This document shows, in pieces, positions 27,586 through 37,972 of a DNA stretch of 64,000 nt. Position 1 is the first letter of the stretch. The number at the start of each line of letters is the position of its first letter. Origin of the DNA: Bacteroides sp. (lineage in GTDB: Bacteria; Bacteroidota; Bacteroidia; Bacteroidales; Muribaculaceae); NCBI GenBank assembly GCA_014801865.1, contig JAAVDH010000018.1, positions 137,714-201,713 of the forward strand. The letters run 5' to 3'. A model generated the notes under the pieces. That model worked only from the letters and a program-made list of their open reading frames with translations. It ran no database searches and was not told where the DNA came from. The position numbers and the translations under genes are program-made.

Positions 27586-29046
27586 ATGGAAGTGAAAGAT
27601 TTAAAACCCACGGAGGTTTTTACCATTTTCGATGAAATAACAAAGGTTCCCCGTCCTTCCAAGAAGGAGGAGAAAATACGTCAATATCTTCTTGATTTCG
27701 CAAAAAAGCATGGCATAGAGGCCAAGACCGATGAGGTAGGTAACGTAGTTTACACCAAGCCTGCGACTCCCGGTCACGAAGATGCCCCCACAGTGATACT
27801 TCAGGGTCACATGGATATGGTGTGTGAGTCAAACGACAAGAGCTTTGACTTCGAGAATACTCCCATCACCACTATCGTTGACGGCGATTGGGTGAAGGCC
27901 AACGGCACTACACTGGGTGCAGACAACGGTATAGGTATGGCGGCTGCTATGGCTATCTTTATCGAGCCTGATCTGGTTCACGGTCCTCTCGAAGCTCTCA
28001 TGACAGTAGACGAGGAGACCGGTATGACCGGTGCTTTCGGCCTCGGTAAGGATATGATCAAGGGTGACATCCTGCTCAACCTCGACTCTGAGGACGATGC
28101 CGAGATTTTCGTGGGATGCGCAGGTGGGGTCGACACTGTCGCTACCTTTAACTACCACCGCTCTACAGCTCCCAAGGATTTCAAATACTTCAAGATTGAC
28201 ATCCGCAATGGTCTTGGCGGTCACTCAGGTGGAGATATCCATCTCGGCCACATGAATGCCAACAAGACTCTGGCCCGCTTCCTTTTCGAGCTCACCAAGA
28301 GCCATGAGGTGTCAGTGTCGGAAATTGACGGCGGTAATCTGCGCAACGCTATTCCCCGCGCCGCTCATGCTATTATAGGTGTGCATACCTCCAAGAAGGA
28401 AGAGGTCAATGCTGCCTTTAATCGCTTCGTAGCCGATATCGAAGGCGAGTATGGCGATATCGAAAAGACTGTGGAACTGACCATGGAGAGCGTAGATGCT
28501 CCCGACTTCTGCATCGACAGCACTACTTCGCTTAATCTTATCCGTGCCCTCTATGCATGTCCTCACGGTGTGGCCTCAATGAGCCGCGAACTCGAAGGCC
28601 TCGTAGAGACTTCTACCAACCTTGCTTCGGTCAAGATGGTTGCCGACTCCAAGATACTTGTCACCACCAGCCAGCGCAGTATGGTAAATTCAAGCAAGTG
28701 GGATATCGCGAATCAGGTAGAGGCTGTGTTCCTTCTGGCCGGTGCCGAGGTACAGCATGGCGAAGGCTATCCCGGATGGAAACCTAATATGAATTCACCC
28801 GTAATGCAGGTGGCTCGCGACGCTTACAAGGAACTGTATGGAGTAACTCCCGCTATCAAGGCAATCCACGCCGGTCTGGAGTGCGGACTTTTCCTTGAGA
28901 AGTACCCCCACCTCGATATGGTGTCATTCGGACCTACCCTCCAGGGTGTCCACTCTCCCTCGGAGCGCATGTTTATCCCCGCGGTAGAGCGCTTCTGGGA
29001 GCAGCTTAAGCTGACAATCACCAAGATTGCCGACCTCAAGAAGTAA
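27586..29046 (+). CDS. pepD: Aminoacyl-histidine dipeptidase / beta-Ala-His dipeptidase
   Basis: QGHMDMVCE, TLGADNGIGMAAA, DEETGMTGAFGL, GGHSGGDIH. Confidence 0.95.
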   Translation: MEVKDLKPTEVFTIFDEITKVPRPSKKEEKIRQYLLDFAKKHGIEAKTDEVGNVVYTKPATPGHEDAPTVILQGHMDMVCESNDKSFDFENTPITTIVDGDWVKANGTTLGADNGIGMAAAMAIFIEPDLVHGPLEALMTVDEETGMTGAFGLGKDMIKGDILLNLDSEDDAEIFVGCAGGVDTVATFNYHRSTAPKDFKYFKIDIRNGLGGHSGGDIHLGHMNANKTLARFLFELTKSHEVSVSEIDGGNLRNAIPRAAHAIIGVHTSKKEEVNAAFNRFVADIEGEYGDIEKTVELTMESVDAPDFCIDSTTSLNLIRALYACPHGVASMSRELEGLVETSTNLASVKMVADSKILVTTSQRSMVNSSKWDIANQVEAVFLLAGAEVQHGEGYPGWKPNMNSPVMQVARDAYKELYGVTPAIKAIHAGLECGLFLEKYPHLDMVSFGPTLQGVHSPSERMFIPAVERFWEQLKLTITKIADLKK

Positions 29047-29097
29047 CTCCGGGTTGTGAGGGGTTACCCCGAGCAATCGTTGTATACGAAAAAGTCA

Positions 29098-29137
29098 TGT
29101 GGCGGGAGGGCGTCATCGCTCTACCGCCACTTTTTTA
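29098..29137 (+). terminator. Intrinsic terminator after pepD
   Basis: GTGGCGGGAGGGCG...GCTCTACCGCCAC-TTTTTT. Confidence 0.75.
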
Positions 29138-29164
29138 TTTATTCCGTAAATCACATACTCATTC

Positions 29165-30028
29165 ATGAAATCCATATTACGACCATTTGCCTTATCATGC
29201 CTGATTGCTGCCGGTGCTGCAGCTACATCGGCTTGGGCTATAGATTATAGACATCTGCTACCGATAGTCAATGTTGAGGCCGACAGCATATCGGAAGTTC
29301 CGGTGTCGCCGCTTGACTCTGTAATGAATGTGATGGTCACTGAGAATGTGATACTTCGTCTCACTGAGGATGATTTCAGGATGGCGGCCGAGGAACTTGG
29401 TATAGATGTGCCGGCCATAAAGGCTGTTGTGGAGATAGAAGCCGGAAAATCACATAACGGGTTTTCTGCACCCGGAAGACCCATTATTAATTTCGATGTG
29501 AGCATGTTCAAGCGGTTTGCATCACGCTCAGGGGTCAATATAGCGAAGTATGCCAAGAGTCATCCCGTAGTGTTTCAGTCACCGCAGATACGTAAATATG
29601 GTTCGCAGCAGGCGGCACAGCATGCACGCCTCGAGGCGGCATATACCATTGACCGCAAGTCGGCCATACAGGGTACGTTCTGGGGTATGTTTCAGATAGG
29701 GGGATTTAACTGGAAGAAATGCGGAGCATCCTCTATGGATGAGTTTGTGGAACTGATGAGCAGCAGTGAACATAATCAGCTCGAACTATTTGTGAGGTTT
29801 ATAGAAAACTCAGGACTTGCACAACATCTGAGGGCTAAGGATTGGGCCTCATTTGCCCGGGGATATAACGGTCCGTCATACGCCCGAAGGGGGTATCATA
29901 CGCGCCTTGCAAACGCTTATGCGCGATATAAGGCTATGGATAAGGAAAAGGGCTTGGATAAGGACAAGAAAAATAGCAACGGCAGCGCTCAGTCAAAGAA
30001 TGCCGAACAAATAGAGTCGACGCGCTGA
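29165..30028 (+). CDS. N-acetylmuramidase-domain (DUF3380-like) protein
   Basis: VPAIKAVVEIEAGKSHNGFSAPGRPIINFD, QGTFWGMFQIGGFNWKKCG, FARGYNGPSYA. Confidence 0.85.
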   Translation: MKSILRPFALSCLIAAGAAATSAWAIDYRHLLPIVNVEADSISEVPVSPLDSVMNVMVTENVILRLTEDDFRMAAEELGIDVPAIKAVVEIEAGKSHNGFSAPGRPIINFDVSMFKRFASRSGVNIAKYAKSHPVVFQSPQIRKYGSQQAAQHARLEAAYTIDRKSAIQGTFWGMFQIGGFNWKKCGASSMDEFVELMSSSEHNQLELFVRFIENSGLAQHLRAKDWASFARGYNGPSYARRGYHTRLANAYARYKAMDKEKGLDKDKKNSNGSAQSKNAEQIESTR

Positions 30029-30783
30029 TCAATAGCTTCTTCAAACATCTCGCGCGAAGGCTGCTTTGTAGGAGTAGCAGCTATAGTATCAGTTTTAGTT
30101 GCAGGGGGTGTTTTTGCCGCAGGAGTTTTGGATGTCTTTACTCCCTGACGTAATTTCTTAAAAGCCTCATCGTATTTTGTCTGGCCTGATTGGGACGTGG
30201 AAATATTATCACGCGTATTTTTAACCTCCTTTTTCGTTGACTTACCTGTGAGTGAGGCAAACTGTTCTACACGGCCGCAGCCATAAAAGTTTTTGACAAA
30301 ATAGGCTTCGTTAAGTGAGCTTATCATTACCCCGCGGCTTCCGGAGGCATGTATCATGTCGCCATTGCCGATATACATTCCTACGTGATTCACTCTGCCG
30401 GTACTGCGTGGCGCGAAGAATACCAGGTCGCCCACTTCGAGCTGATCGCGCTCGACGGCGTTGCAGAATTCGGCCTGAGCCGCAGAGTTGCGCGGTAGCT
30501 TTATTGACAGTGCATCACTGTAGAGGCTCATGACAAGTCCCGAGCAGTCCACTCCCTCGCCACGTGTAGTGCCACCATACTTATAAGGAGTGCCAAGCCA
30601 TTTTTCCGCCTCGGTGAGTAGCATGCGGCTGTGAGGAGCCGAAGCGGCGCTTATGTTCACATGGCGAGTCACCACGGGGTGCGGCTGTACAGTGGTCTTG
30701 TGCGAAGAACATCCGTAACAGGCGGCCATGATAATCACGGCAAGTGAATAAATGAGCTTTCGATGAGGCGTAGATAATGACAT
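29989..30783 (-). CDS. C40 family peptidase (NlpC/P60) lipoprotein
   Basis: KYGGTTRGEGVDCSGLV, HVGMYIGNGDMIHA, lipobox YGCSS. Confidence 0.92.
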   Translation of the reverse strand: MSLSTPHRKLIYSLAVIIMAACYGCSSHKTTVQPHPVVTRHVNISAASAPHSRMLLTEAEKWLGTPYKYGGTTRGEGVDCSGLVMSLYSDALSIKLPRNSAAQAEFCNAVERDQLEVGDLVFFAPRSTGRVNHVGMYIGNGDMIHASGSRGVMISSLNEAYFVKNFYGCGRVEQFASLTGKSTKKEVKNTRDNISTSQSGQTKYDEAFKKLRQGVKTSKTPAAKTPPATKTDTIAATPTKQPSREMFEEAIDQRVDSICSAFFD

Positions 30784-30822
30784 ACCGCAAAGTTACTCTT
30801 TTTTGTGGCAAAATGGATAGTC

Positions 30823-30867
30823 GGAGCGATTGAAGCAATAAGAATAACCGGAGAAACCGGAGTGAAT
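30823..30867. repeat. Second degenerate 9-nt period array (GGAGNAATY-like)
   Basis: GGAGCGATT GAAGCAATA AGAATAACC GGAGAAACC GGAGTGAAT. Confidence 0.5.
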
Positions 30868-31080
30868 GATATGAGGGGCTGGAGGGCGGATTGTAACCTT
30901 TATACGCAATTTTTCACATTTGATGCCTAAATGGCTGTTAATCCACGTGGGTAAAGTATTAAATGAGTTTAAATTAACTCACTTTGACATTCGCGGATTA
31001 AATTATCTCCTATCTTTGCCGTCATAACAGTAAAGTTAAATTTAACAAGTTCATCATTTAAATTTTAACACTTGCATTTT

Positions 31081-32649
31081 ATGAATCTTTACGGAAAAAT
31101 CGCAATGCTGGCAGCCGGCATAGCTGTTGCCGGGTCAGCAGCTACAGTTCTCGCTATGCAGTCACTGGGCGTTTCGCCCTCCGGTCCCATCTCTGACTCT
31201 CTGATACCGGCAGAGACTTCTATCTCACAGCCTATGGCCATGCACGGATTCGTGAATGTGTCACACACACCTACGTCAGATACAGATTTCACTATTGCCG
31301 CCGAAAAAGCAGTCGGAGGTGTGGTAAGTATCAAGAGTTTTGTGTCGCAGCGTTCGGGAGGGTACTCTCAGCGGGGTGGTAATGACTTCTTCAGTGATCC
31401 CTTTTTCGATTTCTTCTTCAACAGTCCCCAGCAGCGTCAACCTCAGCAGCGCCGCCGTCAGAATGATAATGACGAGTCGCAGCAGCGTCAGGCAGGTCTC
31501 GGCTCTGGTGTGATTCTTACCTCCGACGGATATATCGTGACCAACAATCATGTGATTGACGGCGCCGACCGCCTTGAGGTGACTCTTAATGATAATCGCT
31601 CATTCAATGCTACAGTCGTAGGCACTGACCCCGACACCGACATCGCTCTTATCAAGATAGATGCCAAGGATCTCACCGTTATACCTATGGGCGACAGCGA
31701 TAGACTGAAAGTAGGTGAATGGGTACTTGCCGTGGGCAATCCCTTCGGCTTCAACTCTACGGTCACCACCGGTATCGTCAGCGCCAAGGCCCGCTCCATA
31801 AGCGAGGCTGCAAACGCCGGACATAAGATGGGTCTTGACTCCTACATACAGACTGACGCCGCCGTCAATCCCGGTAATTCGGGAGGCGCACTCGTAAATC
31901 TCGCGGGTGAACTCGTAGGTATCAATACCGCCATCTACTCTCAGACCGGTAACTATGCAGGCTACTCCTTTGCAGTGCCTACTACTATAGTAAACAAAAT
32001 CGTGGCCGACATCAAGGAGTATGGAGCCGTGCAGCGTGCGGTGCTGGGCATTCGCTACGGAGTGCTCACCCCGAAACTGGCCAAGGAGAAGGGCATCACC
32101 GCCGTGACCGAAGGCCTATATGTAGGCGAAGTGCTCGAGCGCGGTTCGGCCATGGAAGCCGGACTGAAGGAGGGCGACGTAATAGTGGCCGTCAACGGCT
32201 CGCCCACACGCAACTCCGCTCAGATGGGCGAACAAATCAATAAGTATCGTCCCGGTGACAAGATCACTGTGACTTACATACGCGACAATAAGCAGCACAC
32301 CGCCACCGTGACCCTGCTCAACAGTCAGGGTAGCACCTCGGTGACCAAGGCTCTTACGGTCAATGACCTTGGATGTGTGTTCAAGAAAGTATCGTCAGAG
32401 ACCCTCGGCCAGCTCGGTCTGCGCGATGGCATTCAAGTGGCTCAGTTGTCATCGGGCAAGTTTAAGGATGCCGGGGTTAAGGAAGGCTTCATCATCATGT
32501 CCATCAATGGCGAGCGCGTAAGCAGCGCCGATGACGTCGAGCGAATCTACCGTCAGACCATGGAGAGCGGTGAAGAAAAGGTGCTGTTCCTTACCGGAGT
32601 ATACCCCACCGGCAAGAAGGTATACTATGCGGTAGATCTCACCGACTGA
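31081..32649 (+). CDS. Do/DegP/HtrA-family periplasmic serine protease
   Basis: TNNHVIDGAD, DTDIALIKID, NPGNSGGALVN, two PDZ domains. Confidence 0.95.
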   Translation: MNLYGKIAMLAAGIAVAGSAATVLAMQSLGVSPSGPISDSLIPAETSISQPMAMHGFVNVSHTPTSDTDFTIAAEKAVGGVVSIKSFVSQRSGGYSQRGGNDFFSDPFFDFFFNSPQQRQPQQRRRQNDNDESQQRQAGLGSGVILTSDGYIVTNNHVIDGADRLEVTLNDNRSFNATVVGTDPDTDIALIKIDAKDLTVIPMGDSDRLKVGEWVLAVGNPFGFNSTVTTGIVSAKARSISEAANAGHKMGLDSYIQTDAAVNPGNSGGALVNLAGELVGINTAIYSQTGNYAGYSFAVPTTIVNKIVADIKEYGAVQRAVLGIRYGVLTPKLAKEKGITAVTEGLYVGEVLERGSAMEAGLKEGDVIVAVNGSPTRNSAQMGEQINKYRPGDKITVTYIRDNKQHTATVTLLNSQGSTSVTKALTVNDLGCVFKKVSSETLGQLGLRDGIQVAQLSSGKFKDAGVKEGFIIMSINGERVSSADDVERIYRQTMESGEEKVLFLTGVYPTGKKVYYAVDLTD

Positions 32650-32745
32650 CCTAATACGGCCGTATGACACAAATTACCTTATGATACGTGCGATTACAGT
32701 ATGATTGAATAACTCCAACTGCTATTACGGCTTACTTAACTATCA

Positions 32746-32782
32746 GGAGGCTCCGGCGATTTGCTGAGGCCTCCCTTTTTTT
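32746..32782 (+). terminator. Intrinsic terminator after htrA
   Basis: GGAGGC...GCCTCC-CTTTTTTT. Confidence 0.75.
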
Positions 32783-32791
32783 GTAATTTTG
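32761..32791 (+). promoter_or_regulatory. Promoter for asd (TTG-N20-TAATTTTG), overlapping the terminator
   Basis: TTG 32761-32763 and TAATTTTG 32784-32791. Confidence 0.6.
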
Positions 32792-32847
32792 CATCGTGAA
32801 TCTCTCCAACCTATTAGTAGATACACTTAAAAAATCATAGCAGAAAA

Positions 32848-33867
32848 ATGAATGTTGCAATAGTTGGCGCCAGCGGTGCCGTAGGTCAGGAGTTCCTGAG
32901 AGTATTGAGTGAACATCCCTTTCCGGTAGACAATCTCCGCCTGTTCGGTTCAAGCCGTAGTGCAGGCCGCGAGTATCAGTTTCGCGGAGCCACATATAAG
33001 GTAGAGGAACTGACCCACGAACCAGACCTCTTCAAAGGTATAGACATAGCTTTCGTATCTGCCGGAGCAGGTGTGTCGCGCGAGTATGCCGAGGATATCA
33101 CCCGCCACGGTGCTCTGATGATTGACAATTCGAGCGCTTTCCGCATGGATGAGGATGTGCCCCTGGTGGTGCCCGAAGTCAATGGTATGGACGCCTTCAA
33201 CATACCCCGCAATATCATCGCCAATCCTAACTGTACCACCATACAGATGGTCGTGGCTCTGAAGCCAATCAATGACCTCAGCCGCATACGCCGAGTGCAC
33301 GTGGCCACCTATCAGGCTGCCAGCGGTGCGGGTGCATCCGCCATGGATGAACTGGTAAAACAGACCGGTGAGATAATCAGCGGCCAGGAGCCCACGGTAG
33401 AGAAGTTTGCCTATCAGCTTGCCTTTAACGTCATACCTCATATCGATGTATTCCAGGATAATGGCTACACCAAGGAGGAGATGAAGATGTACTTCGAGAC
33501 CAAGAAAATCATGCATGCTCCCGAATTGAAGGTGAGTGCCACATGTGTACGTGTGCCCGTGATGCGCGCTCACTCCGAGGCCGTATGGGTCGAGACCGAA
33601 CGTCCTCTTGCGCTTGACACCGTGCGCGAAGCCTTCGCTAAGGCGGAGGGTATAGTAGTGCTTGACAACCCCTCAGAAAAGGTATACCCCATGCCCCTTG
33701 ACATAGCCGACAAGGAACCCGTATATGTGGGTCGTCTGCGTGCTGACCTCACTGACGACTGTGGGCTCTCGTTCTGGATCGTAGGTGACCAGATAAAGAA
33801 GGGTGCCGCCCTCAATGCTGTGCAGATAGCAGAATATCTCATCGCCCACGGCAAACAATTTTCCTGA
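32848..33867 (+). CDS. asd: Aspartate-semialdehyde dehydrogenase
   Basis: [46 protein letters not shown]. Confidence 0.96.
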   Translation: MNVAIVGASGAVGQEFLRVLSEHPFPVDNLRLFGSSRSAGREYQFRGATYKVEELTHEPDLFKGIDIAFVSAGAGVSREYAEDITRHGALMIDNSSAFRMDEDVPLVVPEVNGMDAFNIPRNIIANPNCTTIQMVVALKPINDLSRIRRVHVATYQAASGAGASAMDELVKQTGEIISGQEPTVEKFAYQLAFNVIPHIDVFQDNGYTKEEMKMYFETKKIMHAPELKVSATCVRVPVMRAHSEAVWVETERPLALDTVREAFAKAEGIVVLDNPSEKVYPMPLDIADKEPVYVGRLRADLTDDCGLSFWIVGDQIKKGAALNAVQIAEYLIAHGKQFS

Positions 33868-33875
33868 AACTCGCT

Positions 33876-36083
33876 GTGATGACAAGCATGATATCCCTGC
33901 TCGCGCTTGCCGTCAGTGAGCCGTTGTTGACCTCCCCGGTCGACATATTTCTCTGTGTACTGCTGCTCATCCTCTTCGTTCCGCTGATACTCAATGTGCT
34001 TAAGGTGCCTCCCGTTATAGGACTTATTCTGGCGGGAGTCATCGTGGGGCCGCATGGATTCAATCTCCTTGCCCGCGATATGAGTTTCGAGGTGTTCGGA
34101 CAGGTTGGTATTCTCTACCTGATGTTTCTCGCGGGTATAGAGATAGATATGTATCACTTGCGCAAGAATCTGAGGCGCGGTGTGATATTCGGGCTTTACA
34201 CCTTTTTCATTCCGCTTGTCATAGGGTCGGTAGGAGCTTATTACGTACTGGGGCTCAATGTAATAGCCTCGCTTCTTGTGGCCTCTATGTTCTCGGCTCA
34301 TACGCTTATCGCCTATCCTATAGTATCGCGCCTGGGGCTCACGAAGTCGTCCCCGGTCATTATCGCCATTGCCGGTACTATCTTTACCGTGCTCGGTTCG
34401 CTCATGGTACTTGCCGTAGCCGTAGGCATTGAGCGTGAGGGTGAATTCCGTCCGGGCAACATCCTCACCCTCTTAGGTGGTCTGGCGGTCTATTGCCTGT
34501 TGGTGGTGTACATATACCCGCGCCTTACCCGATGGTTCTTCAAGAGCCATGGCGACAACATCACACAGTTTATCTACGTGCTTGCCATGACATTTCTTGC
34601 TGCCGTAGGTGCCGGAGCGATAGGTGTGGAGGGTGTGTTCGGTGCATTCTTTGCCGGTATTGTGCTCAATCGTTATATACCTCTGAGGTCACCTCTGATG
34701 ACGAGGCTTGAGTTTGTAGGCAACGCCATCTTCATACCCTACTTCCTTATAGGCGTAGGTATGCTGATTGACGTAAGTGTGTTGGCCAAAGGGTGGTCTA
34801 CCATCTATGTGGCCGGAGTGATGTCAGCCATAGCCATGAGCAGCAAGTGGATAGCGGCCTACTGCACTCAGCGTACATTCCGCCTCAGTACTACGGCAAG
34901 ATCTATAATGTATCAGCTATCCAACGCCCATACGGCCGTGGCCCTTGCCGTGGTGATGATCGGCTATGGCATGGGTATCTTCGGTGAGGAAATACTTAAC
35001 GGCACTGTGATCATGATTCTCATCACCTGCACAGTGTCGTCGGTAGGTACTTCACGCGCGGCCACGAAACTCAAGGTAGAGCAGTTGGCCGAAGATACGC
35101 CGGCTCAGGTCAACCGAGGCAACAAACGTATGACCAATGTGCTTATACCCGTGGCATCCCCTGCAGCGGCTCCCGAGCTGGTAGACTTGGCCCTGCTGAT
35201 GCGTTCGCCTCAATCAAAGGGTAATGTCTATGCCCTCCATGTGCGCAACGACAATAGCGCATCCTCGCGTGCCATAGGCCGAAATGCACTCGATATTGCC
35301 GAACAGGTGGCTGCAAGTGTTGACGTGCCAATCCGCAGGCTTGAGCGCTACGACCTCAACGTAGTGACAGGAGTGATAAATACCATCGAAGAGCGCGATA
35401 TCAGCGAAGTTATCATCGGGCTCCATCGTCGAAACTCGATTATTGACACTTTCTTCGGTGACAAGCTGACCGAACTCATAAAGGCCACTCACCGTATGGT
35501 AGTCATAACGCGCTGCTTTATCCCTGTCAATACGGTGACACGTATCGTGGTGATAGCTCCCGATAAGGCGCAGTTTGAGACGGGTTTCTGCCTTTGGGTA
35601 GAGAGTCTGGCCAATCTGGCTCGCCAGGTAGGATGCCGCCTGATATTCTGTGGCTTTTCCGACACCTGCGATGCTATCCGCGCTGTGATTCATCGCGGAG
35701 GTTATGGTATCAGAAGCGAGTATAGGGTAGTGGAGGAATTTGATGACTTCATACTGCTGGCCAATAAGGTGCTTGATGATGACCTGTTCGTGTTCGTCAG
35801 CTCACGACGCGCGGCAGTGTCGTTTACAGCCGAGTTGGATACCATGCCTGAGTTCCTCCACCGCTATTTCCAGTCAAATAATCTGCTGGTAATCTATCCC
35901 GAACAATTTGGCGAGGATGTAGCAGTACCTACCATGGCCGAGACCATGACCTCGGATCTTATTTCTGAGCCCTCGCGACTGTGGATAAGCATGATGAAGC
36001 TCTACAGAGGCATCGCGGCTGTGCGCCGTCGCATCTCCCCCCGTCACAAACACCACAAAGATAAAGACCGTCTTAAACTCTGA
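33876..36083 (+). CDS. Cation:proton antiporter (CPA2-type) with cytosolic USP-like domains
   Basis: About 12 TM helices, GLILAGVIVGPHG, C-terminal universal-stress-like region. Confidence 0.9.
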   Translation: MMTSMISLLALAVSEPLLTSPVDIFLCVLLLILFVPLILNVLKVPPVIGLILAGVIVGPHGFNLLARDMSFEVFGQVGILYLMFLAGIEIDMYHLRKNLRRGVIFGLYTFFIPLVIGSVGAYYVLGLNVIASLLVASMFSAHTLIAYPIVSRLGLTKSSPVIIAIAGTIFTVLGSLMVLAVAVGIEREGEFRPGNILTLLGGLAVYCLLVVYIYPRLTRWFFKSHGDNITQFIYVLAMTFLAAVGAGAIGVEGVFGAFFAGIVLNRYIPLRSPLMTRLEFVGNAIFIPYFLIGVGMLIDVSVLAKGWSTIYVAGVMSAIAMSSKWIAAYCTQRTFRLSTTARSIMYQLSNAHTAVALAVVMIGYGMGIFGEEILNGTVIMILITCTVSSVGTSRAATKLKVEQLAEDTPAQVNRGNKRMTNVLIPVASPAAAPELVDLALLMRSPQSKGNVYALHVRNDNSASSRAIGRNALDIAEQVAASVDVPIRRLERYDLNVVTGVINTIEERDISEVIIGLHRRNSIIDTFFGDKLTELIKATHRMVVITRCFIPVNTVTRIVVIAPDKAQFETGFCLWVESLANLARQVGCRLIFCGFSDTCDAIRAVIHRGGYGIRSEYRVVEEFDDFILLANKVLDDDLFVFVSSRRAAVSFTAELDTMPEFLHRYFQSNNLLVIYPEQFGEDVAVPTMAETMTSDLISEPSRLWISMMKLYRGIAAVRRRISPRHKHHKDKDRLKL

Positions 36084-36206
36084 CATCCGCGCTACGAAGC
36101 CCATCTCAATCTCTAATGGACAACCGCGTCCGTAGGCCGCGGATATATACGTAACCCCGACCACCGACTGTAGGGAGGTGCTCGGGGTTAATCGTGAGCA
36201 GGAGAG

Positions 36207-36247
36207 AACGGCGCCCGCGAGGGCGCCGATGTCAGATGGGCGCCGTT
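36207..36247. terminator. Strong GC hairpin between convergent genes
   Basis: AACGGCGCCC...GGGCGCCGTT with an internal alternative GGGCGCC arm. Confidence 0.5.
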
Positions 36248-36283
36248 AATGGTTAGGCACCGACTTCTTTATCCCTCTCGCCC

Positions 36284-37555
36284 TTATTGTTGGAGGCTCT
36301 TTTTGGCTTTCGCACCGAGTTCGCGCAGACGTTCGGCGCGGGTAAGGAGATTGCCCGTACCCTGCGAGAGCTTGGTCATTGCGCTGTCGTATGTGCCGCG
36401 CAATGAATCTATGCCTTTCTCTATCTTACGCATATCCTCGGTGAAGGCTACGAATTTATCATACATTCTACCACTCTGTTCGGCAATATCTATAGCGTTG
36501 CGGGTCTGACGGTCATGGCTCCACAGCATGGCTATGAGCCGCAGAGCGGAGACAAGATGGGTGGGCGATACTATCAGTACGCGCTTGTCATAGGCCTCTT
36601 GCCAGAGGGTATTGTCAAGAGTCATGGCCGCTATATAGGCCGATTCGTTGGGGATGAACATCATCACGAAGTCAGTGCGCTCATGGCCAACATAATCCTG
36701 ATAGCTCTTAGATGCAAGCTCGGCCACATGCTTGCGTACCGACTCTACGTGGCGTCGTCCGGCATTCGTTTGTTCGTCAGGAGAGTCGGCATTGATGTAG
36801 TCGACAAACGCTGTCAGTGACACCTTGGAGTCGATTATGACTACTCTGCCATCGGGGTAGTTGACTACAACGTCGGGTCGCAGCAGGCGTCCCTCTTCGT
36901 TGCGCAGGGTCTTTCCTTCCTGAGAGGTCTGCTGTACGGTAAATTCCTCGCCTTTACGCAGTCCTGACTTCTCAAGTATGCTTTCGAGTATCATTTCACC
37001 CCAGTCACCCTGGGTCTTGGAGTTGCCTCTTAGCGCTGTGGTAAGTTCCTTGGCTTCGCGGCCTATGGATTTATTGGTCTCTATCAGTTCGCGTATTCGC
37101 TCCTGAAGCGAGAATCGCTCACGAGCCTCGGTGGAATAAGCTTCGTCAACTGACTTCTTGAATTTCTCGATATCGTTGCGTAGCGGGGTGAGAAGTTCGG
37201 CCAGCCGGTTCTCGCTCTGAGTCTTGAATCGGTCGGTGTGGTCGGTGAATATCTCCATTGCAAGGAGGCGAAATCTTTCGGCCTGCTTCTTTTCCTCCTC
37301 GGCGCGTGATTCTGCCGCATGCTCTGCCGCGCGATGAAGTTCGGCTATCTGACTGTCGCGCATGGCTACGCGCTCGGTCAGTCGTGCATTTTCTTCAGAC
37401 AATTGTCGCAGTTGCTTCTCTTCCTGCGACTGTTGCCGGCGTATCTCGTCGAGTTCACGCGTTAGCATCGTGTTCTGTGAGCGAAGGCTGTTGGAATATA
37501 TCAGAGCTATTGCAGCCACTGCTGCAATGGCTACGGCAAAGAGTATGGTGGTCAT
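36284..37555 (-). CDS. rmuC: DNA recombination protein RmuC
   Basis: Coiled coil; GNSKTQGDWGEMILESILEKSGL, VVIIDSKVSLTAF. Confidence 0.94.
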   Translation of the reverse strand: MTTILFAVAIAAVAAIALIYSNSLRSQNTMLTRELDEIRRQQSQEEKQLRQLSEENARLTERVAMRDSQIAELHRAAEHAAESRAEEEKKQAERFRLLAMEIFTDHTDRFKTQSENRLAELLTPLRNDIEKFKKSVDEAYSTEARERFSLQERIRELIETNKSIGREAKELTTALRGNSKTQGDWGEMILESILEKSGLRKGEEFTVQQTSQEGKTLRNEEGRLLRPDVVVNYPDGRVVIIDSKVSLTAFVDYINADSPDEQTNAGRRHVESVRKHVAELASKSYQDYVGHERTDFVMMFIPNESAYIAAMTLDNTLWQEAYDKRVLIVSPTHLVSALRLIAMLWSHDRQTRNAIDIAEQSGRMYDKFVAFTEDMRKIEKGIDSLRGTYDSAMTKLSQGTGNLLTRAERLRELGAKAKKSLQQ

Positions 37556-37643
37556 AGAGAATGTATGTTGAGATGTAGTGTAGGGGGGATAAATAAAATA
37601 GGTCGTGCATCATTGGTGATACACGACCATCATTTTTCTTTGT

Positions 37644-37716
37644 AGCGGGATCGAGAATTGAACTCGAGACCTCCGGGTTATGAATCCGACGCTCTAACCA
37701 ACTGAGCTATCCCGCC
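37644..37716 (-). tRNA. tRNA-Met (CAT)
   Basis: GGCGGGATAGCTCAGTTGGTTAGAGCGTCGGATTCATAACCCGGAGGTCTCGAGTTCAATTCTCGATCCCGCT cloverleaf. Confidence 0.92.
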
Positions 37717-37821
37717 ATTTATTAGTCCCTCCCGAGTTTTACTGTCAAGTCGGCCATCGGTAATCCTCGTTGAGGGTCTAAATTAAGGCAGCCGTTAAGC
37801 TGCCTGATTTCTTGAGGTTGT

Positions 37822-37893
37822 AGCGAATCCGGGAATCGAACCCGGGTCTCCACCGTGAGAGGGTGGCGTGCTAGGCCACTACACTAAATCGCC
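37822..37893 (-). tRNA. tRNA-Glu (CTC)
   Basis: GGCGATTTAGTGTAGTGGCCTAGCACGCCACCCTCTCACGGTGGAGACCCGGGTTCGATTCCCGGATTCGCT; anticodon loop CTCTCAC. Confidence 0.9.
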
Positions 37894-37941
37894 TCATTTT
37901 CTTGTCAGCTTCGATGACGCTCCATCGTTGTTTTGACACTG

Positions 37942-37972
37942 CAAAGGTAGGCACTCTTTATGACTCTGCCAA
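37942..37972 (-). promoter_or_regulatory. Promoter of tRNA-Glu/tRNA-Met pair (TTG-N20-TACCTTTG)
   Basis: Minus strand TTG 37972-37970, TACCTTTG 37949-37942. Confidence 0.7.

Noticed and set aside
31441-31500. Q/R-rich segment of HtrA (QQRQPQQRRRQNDNDESQQRQ) as an insertion
   Set aside because: Such low-complexity loops are common between the N-terminus and protease core of Do-family proteases.
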